Source of the DNA: Bolinopsis microptera
Lineage: Eukaryota; Ctenophora; Tentaculata; Lobata; Bolinopsidae
Length of the DNA stretch: 64,000 nucleotides
Direction: 5' to 3'
Assembly (NCBI RefSeq): GCF_026151205.1
Contig: NC_087078.1
Coordinates: forward strand, 14,148,618-14,212,617
Position 1 is the stretch's first letter; each line of letters opens with the position of its first letter. Below, piece by piece: positions 36,801 through 45,710 of this stretch. A program made the translations under genes and the position numbers. The notes beneath the pieces are model-generated. The model did no database searches. It was not told the origin of the DNA and saw only the letters and a list, made by a program, of their open reading frames with translations.

Positions 36801-39800
36801 CAAATGTACGTGATCACTCGTTCAAAGGACTGGAAAATTTGCCGGCACAAACAAAACAAAAAGATTGATCATAATTTTAAGCGATAACGTTATTAATCAA
36901 TGTTGATTAGACAATTGTGTGCACCGTACATGATAGAAACTCCATGAGGCTGGGTGACTTTCCAGCAAAACAACAGTTTTGCTTCAAATGTGTATATAAT
37001 AAGTAATAACTGACTAGCTTAATGAACCAGGTCTAATATCCGATCTCTATTCAATACCCATTACCTTGATTATGCCATACGGACGCCAATTGTAACTGGA
37101 TTACCCCTCTCCTTCTCCCCCTCCCCCCCCCCCCCCTGGTTAATGATCGTGACTGAAATATTGGGGAAGTAAAATTGGCGACTAGTAAGTTAGATAGGTA
37201 TCAGACGAATGTTAACCGGGCCCCAAACATTCACTCCACCGCTCCGAGTCTGATCATTAAAGGAGATAACGTTACTATTTAACCTATTATAAGTTGTTTG
37301 ATAATGATGTGTTTGTTGCAGGGGAAGATGTGGTGTCTCAGATTAATGAGGCGTATTGTGACGAGAAAGGGAGACCTTATCAGGACATCAGGATCCATCA
37401 CACTGTAATCCTACATGATCCTTTCTCAGACCCAGAGGTTATTATTTCTCACTTTAACTTCTTTCTATTATACTTTAACTTCTTTCTATTTAACTTCTTT
37501 CTATTATATTCTAATTTTAATTAATTGACTACTTATTATTTGGCTTCTTATTCATGTTCTGTTACTTATTTTACCCTTATATTCTCATTTTACCAGCCAT
37601 TGTGCTATCATCTGATCATGTCAATATCCCACACGACTGTTATCATGCTATTTATCAAACACCACCGCAGTTACGTATCATTCTCGCACAGATAGATGTG
37701 ACATCGTGCAAGATATTGTAGCTGCTTTTTGTAATTGTTCACACTTTATTATAAAGCTTCTCTTTCAGATGCTTCCTGTCCCACCTCGCTCTCCCTCTCC
37801 TCCACCCTATGTCATACAATCGGACAGGTCTGTTATTTCACTTTTCAATAAGAGAATAAGAAGGTATTTTTATTCGGCTGTTTCATAACGTTACTAACAC
37901 TAGTTACTATCTAGCTCTGATGTAAAAGTCGGCACATTGTGTTAGACAGCCCGCAGCCACTAACCATGGTAAGTTTAACCAAGTTATTTTGTTGTTGCTC
38001 GTTCTCGAAATAATGAGATTCTTCCCTTGATGCTAATGTAGTCTCCTTGTGCAGCTAAACTAACACCCCCCCCTCCTCCGCAGCTAAACTAACACCCCCC
38101 CTAGCCCATTCCCCCTCCTTCCCCCTCCTCCGCAGCTAAACTAACACCCCCCCTCCCCCACTGCTAAACTAACACCCCCTCCTTCCCCCTCCCCCGCTAC
38201 TAAACTAACACCCCCTCCTTCCCCCTCCCCCGCTACTAAACTAACACCCCCTCCTCCTCCCCTCCCCCGCTACTAAACTAACACCCCCTCCTCCTCCCCT
38301 CCCCCGCTGCTAAACTAACACCCCCTCCTCCTCCCCTCCCCCGCTACTAAACTAACACCCCCTCCTCCTCCCCTCCCCCGCTGCTAAACTAACACCCCCT
38401 CCTCCTCCCCTCCCCCGCTGCTAAACTAACACCCCCTCCTCCTCCCTCCCCTCCTTCCCCTCCCCCGCTACTAAACTAACACCCCCTCCTCCTCCCCTCC
38501 CCCGCTACTAAACTAACACCCCCTCCTCCTCCCCTCCCCCGCTGCTAAACTAACACCCCCTCCTCCTCCCCTCCCCCGCTGCTAAACTAACACCCCCTCC
38601 TCCTCCCCTCCCCCTCCTTCCCCCTCCTCCGCAGCTAAACTAACACCCCCTCCTCCTCCCCTCCCCCGCTGCTAAACTAACACCCCCTCCTCCTCCCCTC
38701 CCCCGCTGCTAAACTAACATCTCTTTATTTTCAGAGAGAAGTAGTGTGTCTCCACGTGGGTCAGACAGGGGTCCGTATAGGTAGTGCCTTATGGCAGCTC
38801 CTCTCTCAACAACACTCCTTACACCCTGACGGTAGCTTATCCTCACGTGACCAGTTTTACCCTACCTCTATGTTCAGTGAGAGTAGCAGTGGTGAACTGA
38901 CCCCCCGATGTGTGTTCACTGACCTGGAAACTACCATAGTAGAGGACGTCAGGAGGGGACCCTGGGGTGGGCTGTACCAGTCAGACTGTTTTGTAACTGA
39001 TAAAGAAGACGGAGCCAGTAACTACGCTAGGGGGAACTTGTCAGTAGGAAGGGGCCGTGTGGGGGAGTGTTTAGATCGGATCAGGAAGGAGGTGGAAGGG
39101 TGCGAGTCTCTGCAGGGACTAGTGATATCTCACTCTGTGGGAGGAGGAACTGGGGCTGGCTTCACTGCTCTCCTCAACCAACACCTCCGAGACCTCTACA
39201 AACACAAAACAAAGTTACAGTTCACAGTCTTCCCCTCCCCTCACATCTCACCTATAGTTGTAGAACCCTACAACACAACACTTTACATGAGCCATGCTCT
39301 GGATGCCTCTGACTCAGAACAGTTAACAGTCCTGCTGGATAACGAATCTTTGTACAAGGTGGCTCAGAGAGAAGGAGTGGAGTTGCCCGACTACTACGAT
39401 ATAAACCAGCTCATTGGTAGGATAGTAGCCTCTGTTACAGCTCCAATCAGACTACAGGGCCCTCAGACAGTGGACCTTACCACTATCCAGACTAACTTAG
39501 TACCTTACCCCAGGATCAGTTATGTGACTGCTAGTTTGTCCCCTAACTGTGAGGGCAACACTCACCAACTTACCTCTGTATCCGATATGACTGTATCATG
39601 TTTTGGCGAGGAAACTTCAACTCTTGATTTAGACAGGGTACATGGTAAAGTACTTTCTAGCTGTCTGCTGTACCAGGGGTCTGTAACTCCGGGGGAGATT
39701 AACACGGCCATTCGTCAGCTGTCCGCTCTGCGAAGTTTGAAAACCACCAGCTGGGTACCCTGCCCTTTTAAAGTAGGGATAGTAAATCAGTCCACCAAAT

Positions 39801-42800
39801 CTGACCCTGTCCTTCCGTCCGTGTGTGCTTTAACCAACCACACCGGCCTTGAAACCACTATTGAGAGCATAACCGGGAAGTTCGAGAGACTGTACCGGCG
39901 GCGCGCATTCTGCCACTTCTACCATGGTGAGGGGCTAGGGCAGGACGAGTTCCAGGACGGGTTAGAGCAGATGTCAGCGTGGGAGAAGGACTACATGTAC
40001 GAGAACCATCCCTACCAAGGACCCTGGTACCGCTACAGGGGGGAGGGCGATGAGGACTCAGACAGCGATGAGAGTGAGGAGTATGGGGAGGGAGGTGGCA
40101 ATGTGGAGACGTTAGTGAGAATTAGAGGGAGGGGGGAGTGAGGGTGATATTTAAAAATATGATATTTTGATATGTTAATTTAATTTATGTTTTAAAGATT
40201 TGAAATTTGTATATACGTATAGTTGTATTTAAGTTATTATTGTTCAGAAACATTATGTCAATAAATTATGATAGCATTGTATTTTATATTATTGTAATTA
40301 GATCCGTTATTTTCATCCTTTTAGCTTTCAACAGCTGTATATATCATCCGATTTAGTGTATTTAATAAGATAATTGTCTTTTAGAATATTATAATTGCTG
40401 TGTTAGAGTTTTTGTGTGTTTGCCATTGCTTTCAGTAATCACTTATCAGTCAATTAATATAAAGAATTTTTAGCAGATGTTAAATTTTTCAGTTCTCGTA
40501 ATCAACGCTTTTTTTAAATTCATCGATGGCATAAATAACGAGGACATTTTGTCATTGATCCTAGAAATACCCGAGAGTAAATATGACGATTATTAACGCA
40601 CCCATCTGTTGCATAGCTTAAATATTTATTTTACAATATGAATTTGCAGGTTGGCGGTGGGAGAGACGGTCAACAAGTTAGCTGGACATAATACAGAAGA
40701 TGTGGTGGAGTACATCGAGGAGAAAGAACTCAAAGCTAACACTCAAATGTTAGAAATAATCGGTAAGTAAGGAACTCAAAACTAACACTCAAATGTTAGA
40801 AATAATCGGTAAGTAAGGAACTCAAAACTAACACTCAAATGTTAGAAATAATCGGTAAGTATGGAACTCAAAACTAACACTCAAATGTTAGAAATAATCG
40901 GTAAGTAAGGAACTCAAAACTAACACTCAAATGTTAGAAATAATCGGTAAGTAAGGAACTCAAAACTAACACTCAAATGTTAGAAATAATCGGTAAGTAA
41001 GGAACTCAAAACTAACACTCAAATGTTAGAAATAATCGGTAAGTAAGGAACTCAAAACTAACACTCAAATGTTAGAAATAATCGGTAAGTAAGGAACTCA
41101 AAACTAACACTCAAATGTTAGAAAAAATCGGTAAGTATGGAACTCAAAACTAACACTCAAATGTTAGAAATAATCGGTAAGTAAGGAAATCAAAGCTAAC
41201 ACTCAAGCGTTAGAAATAATCGGTAAGTAAAGAACTCAAAGCTAACACTCATATGTTAGAAATAATCGGTAAGGATTCAGCTAATTAAGGAATTCAAATG
41301 ATAGAAACTATCGGTTAGTATTAAGTAAGGAGCTGGAAGTTAACACTCAAATGCTAGAAACAACCGGTAAGTAAGGAACTCAAAGCTAACACATGAATGA
41401 TAGAAAAAGCCGGTGACTCGGTGACAAAGAATCACGAAGCCAACAGTCTAATGTTAGAAAAAATCGCATACGGAGTATAGTACGTGCTAGTACTACGGAA
41501 AAAGCTCAAACCTTATAAAATTGTCGGGAAGTTAAATGTGACTGCTTTATTTAATCGAGTTAAAGTAGGGTCTATCCTATATTAATGCAGTTAATTAGGA
41601 TATATCCAACTCTCCTTTAAGTGTATTACCTAGTGTCTGCCGGGGACTATGATCTATGGATAAAGTGATTGATCTGAGTTAAAGTTAGGATAAAGTTAGG
41701 ATAAACCGAATTGTTTTCAGGGGATATTGCTGATGCTGATATGAAGCCCCCGGAGAATGTACTCTTTGTGTGTAAACTGAACCCTGTTACTTCTTCAGAT
41801 GATCTGGAGATAATCTTTTCTCGTTTTGGGACTATCGAGTAAGGATAATTGTTACTTAAAACTCAATAAGTTAGGCTCATGGTAGTTCGCGGCGCGCACG
41901 AGCGATAGCCCTTATCGATCGGTACACGGTAAACCGAGGGAGAAAGATATGAATTAGGATAATTTGTAGGTTTTTTTAAATAAGATTTTATCTGATAAAT
42001 AAGATTTTAGCACTTCAATCCGGATTCCTGTTACCGAAACACGCGGGCCTGAGATCCTAAATTCACCATATCTTCAAATTCAAACAATCAAACAGTCATA
42101 AAATCGTAAAGAATATAAAAATTGTAAGTAAGTAACGGTTTTTCACCTTGTCTGCTTCTTGACACGTGACTTTACAGGTCATGTGAGGTTATCAGAGACT
42201 GGAAGACCGGGGACTCCCTCTGTTACGCCTTCATCGAGTTCGCTGACGTTACGGACTGCGAGGCTGCCTACTTCAAAATGGACAATGTTTTGATCGACGA
42301 GCGCAGAATACATGTGGACTTCTCTCAGAGCGTTTCTAAACTTTATTTCAACAGGAATTCTAAAAACCAAATGAAATACTCTGCTCAGAATAACGATGAT
42401 AAATCACGTGATAAAAGACGGCCTCAGAATGACAATTTAAGGTCAAAACAGAACGATGAACTAATGAGGCCAAAACGGAATAACGACCATATTAAGTCTA
42501 ACCAGAATGTTGATCCTATGAAGTCTAGGGGGGAAGATAAAAACAATAAATCAACGCGGAACGATGACCATGTAAGGTCAAGGCGAGACGATGGCCAAAT
42601 AAGGTCAAGGCGGGAAGATGGCAAAGACAATTTAAAGTCAAGGCGGGACAATGATCATTTGAGGTCAAGGCGGGAAGATGACCGTGTAACGTCAAGGCGG
42701 GATGACGACCATAAATCTAGGCGGCACAACGACCTTATCAAGTCTAGGCGGGATGATGATTATATAAATTCTAGTCGGGAAGAAGACCATAAACGGTCAA

Positions 42801-43576
42801 GGCCGCAAGATATCCATTTAAAGTCAAGGCGGGAAGATGACCCTGTAATGTCAAGGCGGCGGCACGATGACCATATCAAGTCTAGGCGGGATGATGAATT
42901 TATTAATTCTAGTCGGGAAGAAGACCATAAACGGTCAAGGCGGGAAGATGACCATGTGCGGTCAAGGCGGGAAGATGGCCAGATAAAGTCAAAGCGGGAA
43001 GACGACCGCATAAATTCGAGGCGGGAAGACGACGATATTAAGTCAAGACGGAAAGATGACCATATAACGTCAAGGAGGGTGGATGGCGAAAGTAAGTCTG
43101 AAAGAAGTAACAGTCGTTCAGATCCTGTTAAAGATATGAAAGTATCTCGGTTAGATAAGAAAGATGATAAAATAAATAAATCCGATCCAAAGAAGCCAGC
43201 CAAGAAACTTCGTACAAAATCTCCCTCGACTACAGAAGAGTCTTCATCAGATTCAGAGGATTCTTCGTCAGATTCAGATGAGGTATCTAAAGTTAAACCA
43301 CAGAAAGACTCCAAGCAACGAGCCGTTAGTGATACTGATAAGGAAGGTAATAAGAAAAAGCGCCTAAAAGCGGACAAGACTGAATCTTCACTGAAAGAAA
43401 ACCAAAGAAAATCACGAGATAAAGAAGAAGAGAGAGCAAAAGCAAAGGAACTTCAGACTAAAATTGCCGACCTAGAGCTTAAGATCAAGAAGATGAAAGA
43501 AGAAGAACTAGAAGACGGCCCCAGTAAGTCTATGAAGAAACACAAAAAAGCAAAAAAAACGAAGGGTACACGATGA
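24875..43576 (+). CDS. PPIL4: PPIL4-like cyclophilin with RRM and long charged RS-type tail (8 exons)
   Basis: Proposed exons: 24875-25034, 25733-25864, 26932-27027, 37322-37437, 37769-37827, 40650-40762, 41721-41838, 42178-43576. They sum to 2193 nt (730 residues) with consistent phases. Order: cyclophilin domain ([34 protein letters not shown]), linker, then an RRM ([34 protein letters not shown]). Known PPIL4 proteins are nuclear and spliceosome-associated, and the human one is about 492 residues. The excess here is a C-terminal tail of degenerate [14 protein letters not shown] repeats followed by Ser/Lys-rich sequence. Introns 3 and 5 contain whole genes. Activity of the cyclophilin domain cannot be judged from this. 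Confidence 0.9.
25111..25610 (+). repeat. 56-bp tandem array downstream of the PPIL4 exon 1 donor
   Basis: About nine units, each ending TTACAAACAG and followed by GTGTGATAGTTGG. The AAACAG/GT junction mirrors the real exon end (CCAAACAG/GTAGTT at 25034). The last unit reverts to AAACAGGTAGTT. One unit (near 25260) is shortened. Confidence 0.85.
25650..25693. mobile_element. Solo end of the Harbinger-like MITE
   Basis: GATTACGTAATATGTGAACGACCCC matches, in two overlapping parts, the right end of the MITE at 23240-23412. No left end is present. Confidence 0.6.
26464..26776 (+). repeat. 28-bp minisatellite in PPIL4 intron 2 (about 11 copies)
   Basis: The unit contains CCATCCTCCAGAGGCTCAGC and TTCTGGGA, repeated with few changes. 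Because the length is not a multiple of three and no unit has a stop, several frames are open by periodicity alone. Confidence 0.9.
27040..27199 (-). mobile_element. Poly(A) retroposon inserted in the PPIL4 exon 3 donor
   Basis: AGGTAAGTCACTTT occurs at 27026-27039 and 27200-27213 as a 14-bp target duplication. Between them the minus strand reads about 115 bases of unknown sequence ending in a long A-rich tract. The duplication copies the splice donor, so exon 3 (ending GAAG at 27027) is now followed by two consensus donors 174 bp apart. Confidence 0.85.
27748..27842 (+). repeat. 11-bp repeats (CAGTGTATACG)
   Basis: About eight imperfect copies, in PPIL4 intron 3 and downstream of the Kv gene. 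A similar GGAGCTGCAGTGTATA occurs once more near 28055. Confidence 0.8.
28094..32122 (-). CDS. Voltage-gated potassium channel, Shaker superfamily (5 exons)
   Basis: Minus-strand exons: 32122-31858, 31760-31438, 31132-30990, 29223-29095, 28898-28094, totalling 1665 nt (554 residues) in consistent phase. The ATG is preceded by an in-frame TAA. T1 domain: [40 protein letters not shown]1 lies in exon 3 ([17 protein letters not shown]), S2 in exon 4 ([18 protein letters not shown]), S3 [16 protein letters not shown]4 [19 protein letters not shown] with five or more basic residues every third position, filter TVGYGDYAP, and S6 ending [11 protein letters not shown], where Kv1-3 have PVP. The S5-pore linker is about 75 residues, with several N-glycosylation sequons and four cysteines. 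It forms a tetrameric plasma-membrane K+ channel. It lies in PPIL4 intron 3, antisense. A TTTATT on the plus strand near 27923 could be its poly(A) signal. Confidence 0.92.
28995..29094 (-). repeat. Duplicated sequence beginning at the Kv exon 4 donor
   Basis: On the minus strand, GGTTAACACTTTGTTATTAATGCTGTTCAA (written here as two overlapping halves of one unit) begins right after exon 4 and recurs once more with an extra 11-bp TTAACACTTTG inside the second copy. Confidence 0.7.
29325..30988 (-). repeat. 1.66-kb G-rich/C-rich array filling Kv intron 3 from its donor
   Basis: On the minus strand the intron starts GTAAGTGAGGGGCTGAGGG and turns at once into dozens of related units of the type GAAGGTTAGTGAGGGGCTGG with GGAGGGGGCT spacers, organised in higher-order blocks. 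Some units restore a good donor (GAAGGTAAGTGGGG near 30930). The unit resembles the real exon end and donor (GGAA/GTAAGTGAGGGG). Confidence 0.9.
33330..33660 (+). repeat. 30-bp tandem array (about 11 copies)
   Basis: The unit contains GTAAGTGGGGCAGGGGTTG followed by TCAGGCTGCGT. As the unit is a multiple of three, long open frames appear on both strands ([10 protein letters not shown] and [10 protein letters not shown] repeats) and should not be read as genes. Each unit begins with a donor-like GTAAGT and ends with CAG. Confidence 0.9.
35341..36245. mobile_element. Palindrome-rich element with a three-leaf hairpin core
   Basis: TATATCCACCAGCG (35367-35380) is inverted as CGCTGGTGGATATA (35946-35959). 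From 35953 to 36144 an outer stem (GGATATAATCC...TGCGGGCGGA against TCCGCCCGCG...GGTGATATG...ATATCC) encloses three adjacent hairpins: CGTATAGCAC/GTGCTATACG (35993-36032), ATATGTCC/GGACATAT (36036-36072) and AATATTGCACGCG/CGCGTGCAATATT (36075-36104). CCAATCAGAGAGCTATATCC-like motifs occur on both sides (35354, 36170, 36210). There is no ORF. Probably a non-autonomous element. Class unknown. Confidence 0.6.
37966..40141 (+). CDS. Divergent alpha-tubulin-like protein, nested in PPIL4 intron 5
   Basis: The start codon is alone in exon 1 (37966-37968), followed by GTAAGT. Exon 2 (38735-40141) gives [20 protein letters not shown], so the protein is 469 residues. Tubulin signatures: the GTP loop as GGGTGAGF (normally GGGTGSG), [43 protein letters not shown] and [13 protein letters not shown]. 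An intron right after the ATG is common in alpha-tubulin genes. The alpha-specific catalytic Glu of DLTEFQTN is Thr here (VDLTTIQTN, about residue 251). There is no Lys40 site, and the acidic tail ends in RIRGRGE, not EEY. AATAAA lies at 40260. Probably a specialised, fast-evolving paralog. Confidence 0.88.
38048..38718 (+). repeat. ~37-bp array of branch-point plus pyrimidine tract in tubulin intron 1
   Basis: About 18 units of GCTGCTAAACTAACACCCCC followed by TCCTCCTCCCCTCCCCC. Each has a branch-point-like CTAAC and a long pyrimidine tract. The final partial unit (CTGCTAAACTAACATCTC) runs directly into the true acceptor TTTTCAG at 38734. Confidence 0.9.
40260..40265 (+). promoter_or_regulatory. 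Polyadenylation signal of the tubulin-like gene
   Basis: AATAAA, about 119 nt after the stop codon, in AT-rich DNA. Confidence 0.7.
40763..41440 (+). repeat. 46-bp array carrying the PPIL4 exon 6 donor
   Basis: After the true donor at 40763, eleven further CGGTAAG donors recur every 46 bp to 41267, then units degenerate to about 41440. Each unit contains 37 nt copied from the exon 6 end (coding [13 protein letters not shown]) plus GTAAGTAAG. The first eight or so units are almost identical. Confidence 0.95.
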
Positions 43577-44102
43577 GCAATGTTGAAACTATGAACTGCA
43601 AACGCTCTCAATGATTCAGGCTTTGGCTCCTGAAACCCTTTCGGCACCGTTCACTGCCCTCCAATAGACACGACCTGGCTCGTTCGACATCTTGCTTATA
43701 TTTGGTTTTATTGATGATGTAAATCCCTCTTTATTGATGATGTTAATTCCTCGCAGCTAGAAATCTGTTATGTGCCTTAATTTCCTTACTAATTATACAC
43801 ATAATATTCATATTGTAAGTTTACCCCAGGAATAATTACATTATATTAATAACTTTTTTGTTTTGTTTTGTCGCATAACATGAAATAGAAATGAGGTAGC
43901 TGTAAGTTGCACAAGAGTAAAATTTTAGAGAAAGCGCTGACAGTTAAAATGAAACATCACCGAAACGGGAGAAAGTAGTATATAGGGGCCTATATAATTA
44001 TAAGGTTTACTGTATCGAGATTTTTTCATTTCTGACTGAATTTTGTCAGCGTGCGAAAGAATGTTCCGGTGTTCTATTTGCTGTTCCGCACCGTCCATTT
44101 AG
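43577..44102. other. PPIL4 3' flank, no gene seen
   Basis: AT-rich DNA between the PPIL4 stop and the tRNA-derived SINE. No canonical AATAAA is obvious, and no coding sequence is supported. Confidence 0.5.
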
Positions 44103-44117
44103 TGATGTCATCATTAC

Positions 44118-44401
44118 AAACAAGATACAAGGGCAGGTCTCTCCCGAACGTTGGGATGGCCTGAGGTGCTTATCTCCTTTTCAGTAACCCTTAGCCACTC
44201 TGTGCCGAGGCACTAATACTGTACTAGCTGTAGGGGGGTTAGTCCTACGAGCCAGAGATCAGAGTGTGTTTCACCAGCCGAAGCTGTACCAAATCACAGC
44301 TTGGTAACTGGCCGACTTGCATCCGACCGGATTTGAACCCGGGTCTTCTGCTTGGGAGGTGATCGTGTTACCACTACACCACAGTAGTGGTAACACAGTA
44401 A
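44118..44401 (-). mobile_element. tRNA-Gly-like SINE with 15-bp target duplication
   Basis: TGATGTCATCATTAC flanks it at 44103-44117 and 44402-44416. The minus-strand head has the A box (GGTGTAGTGG), an anticodon-loop-like CTCCCAA and the B box (GGTTCAAATCC), but the 5' strand does not pair with the 3' acceptor side, so it is not a functional tRNA. About 200 bp of unrelated body follow. It differs from the other SINE family in this window. Confidence 0.85.
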
Positions 44402-44412
44402 TGATGTCATCA

Positions 44413-45090
44413 TTACTGCACCTTTTTCCACGGTATAATGACGTCATTCTCGTCTGGGTTGTATAAGGCAACGGTGCAAGCCCCACTGCAGCTGTTTATC
44501 TTCGCATCAACACAATCTGAATCTTTAGAACAAGGTTCTGGAGCTTCCGACAACCAACACCACTCTATCAGTGTGTACAGGTTGTAAAAATTGTTACAAG
44601 TACCAGCTGGGCCGTCCCAACTCATTACACCAGCCCCGTTGCATTGACTCCAGCATTTATTGTCAGTACAGCCGGGGGGGTAATGACTACTTTTGGGAAC
44701 TTGGGGAATTACGTCAACGATTTTACCCCGAGTCCCCATGATTTTTAGTCCCCAAAAGTCTCCATTAGTCCCCATTTAGACGATTTTTAGTCCCCAAAAG
44801 TCTCCATTAGTCCCCATTTAGATTTATCCTACTCTTATCTTGGACAAAACATCTCGATCGTATCGTTATTAAATTTAAACTAACTTGAAAACCATAAATA
44901 ACTGTCAAAAATTCTGGGGACTTATGAACACAGAATGTCATAGTTGCAGGAGTAGATGTCTTCGTAGTCCAGGTTGCATTTTTCGTACTCAACAACGTAT
45001 CCACCATTGCCCCACTCTCCAGCAGACAAATGTACTGCAGCGATCAGAAGAGTGGTTGTGATAACCGTATACCACTTTGTTATCTTTAGA
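44413..45090 (-). CDS. Small secreted Cys-rich protein, two candidate exons, partial
   Basis: A minus-strand frame at about 45090-44897 gives a hydrophobic, signal-like stretch (ITTTLLIAAVHLSAGEWGNG) followed by EKCNLDYEDIYSCNYDILCS. A second frame ending at 44413 encodes PGCTDNKCWSQCNGAG, WDGPAGTCNNFYNLY and a CSKDSDCV/SCSGACTV region, with about twelve cysteines in total. I see no start ATG for the first exon, and the splice sites are a guess. Short AGTCCCCAAAAGTCTCCATT repeats lie between them. No family recognised. Confidence 0.35.
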
Positions 45091-45343
45091 TAACTAAGAT
45101 ATTCTTAAGATTGAGAGATTGAACTGGAAATGAATAATGATTCTTTCCCTGCCTTGCTTTTAGTTTTATAATTATAAAATCTGAACAGGTGGTCAGGGTG
45201 TTAAAAGCTGTTTAAACTTTGTAGACTTGTTACTAATACTTTGTTCGAATTAAACGCATAATTCAAATGAGCTGTTGATAGTGAATCTTTAAAAGTTGCA
45301 CGGAAACGACTAATTTAAAGTTGTGTTGTGAACCGTAGAAATA

Positions 45344-45426
45344 TTACCTGAGGACCCCAGGCTTTAATGTTGGTAAACAACCAAATAGAGATTAGGCGGA
45401 ATGACAGGCTGAGCGCGGCCCAGTAA
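45344..45426 (+). mobile_element. 83-bp TTAC...GTAA MITE, copy 1
   Basis: TAGAAATA flanks it exactly at 45336-45343 and 45427-45434 (8-bp duplication). It begins TTACCTGAGGACCCCAGGC and ends GCGCGGCCCAGTAA. The ends are inverted for only about four bases. Confidence 0.7.
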
Positions 45427-45627
45427 TAGAAATATTACCATCTTCTTGTTTCTGCATCTGCGTCCAGACTATTGTATTTGGTTAGACTAGACGTAGAGCA
45501 AAACGTTTCAGTAGAAAAAGTAAAACGTTACCTGGGGATTGATTGTCAATTGTCATACGTTGCATGATCCGCCGCGCACGAGTGCGCGGCCCCCTGTATC
45601 GTAGAAACGCTATTACTATACCACTTA

Positions 45628-45710
45628 TTACCTGAGGACCCCAGGCTTTAATGTTGGTAAACAACATAATAGAGATTAGGCGGAATGACAGGCTGAGCGC
45701 GGCCCAGTAA
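45628..45710 (+). mobile_element. 83-bp MITE, copy 2
   Basis: Nearly identical to copy 1 and in the same direction. ACCACTTA flanks it at 45620-45627 and 45717-45724, with six extra bases (AGTAAT) at the right end. Confidence 0.7.

Larger units (their letters stand above)
32123..37321. other. Rest of PPIL4 intron 3, no further gene seen
   Basis: AT-rich non-coding DNA upstream of the Kv gene. It holds a 30-bp array (33330-33660), a small tandem duplication (TTTTTCTACTTTAAAGTA at about 34050 and 34079), and a palindrome-rich block (35341-36245). The Kv promoter should lie just right of 32122, but I see no recognisable element. Confidence 0.6.

Noticed and set aside
42424-43377. Minus-strand ORFs opposite the PPIL4 tail
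   Set aside because: They are antisense shadows of the repetitive Ser/Arg/Asp coding sequence, with no independent support.
44311-44370. Functional tRNA-Gly(CCC) gene on the minus strand
   Set aside because: A box, B box and anticodon-like loop are present, but the 5' acceptor strand does not pair with the 3' side, and the whole unit is flanked by a 15-bp target duplication, so it is a SINE head.
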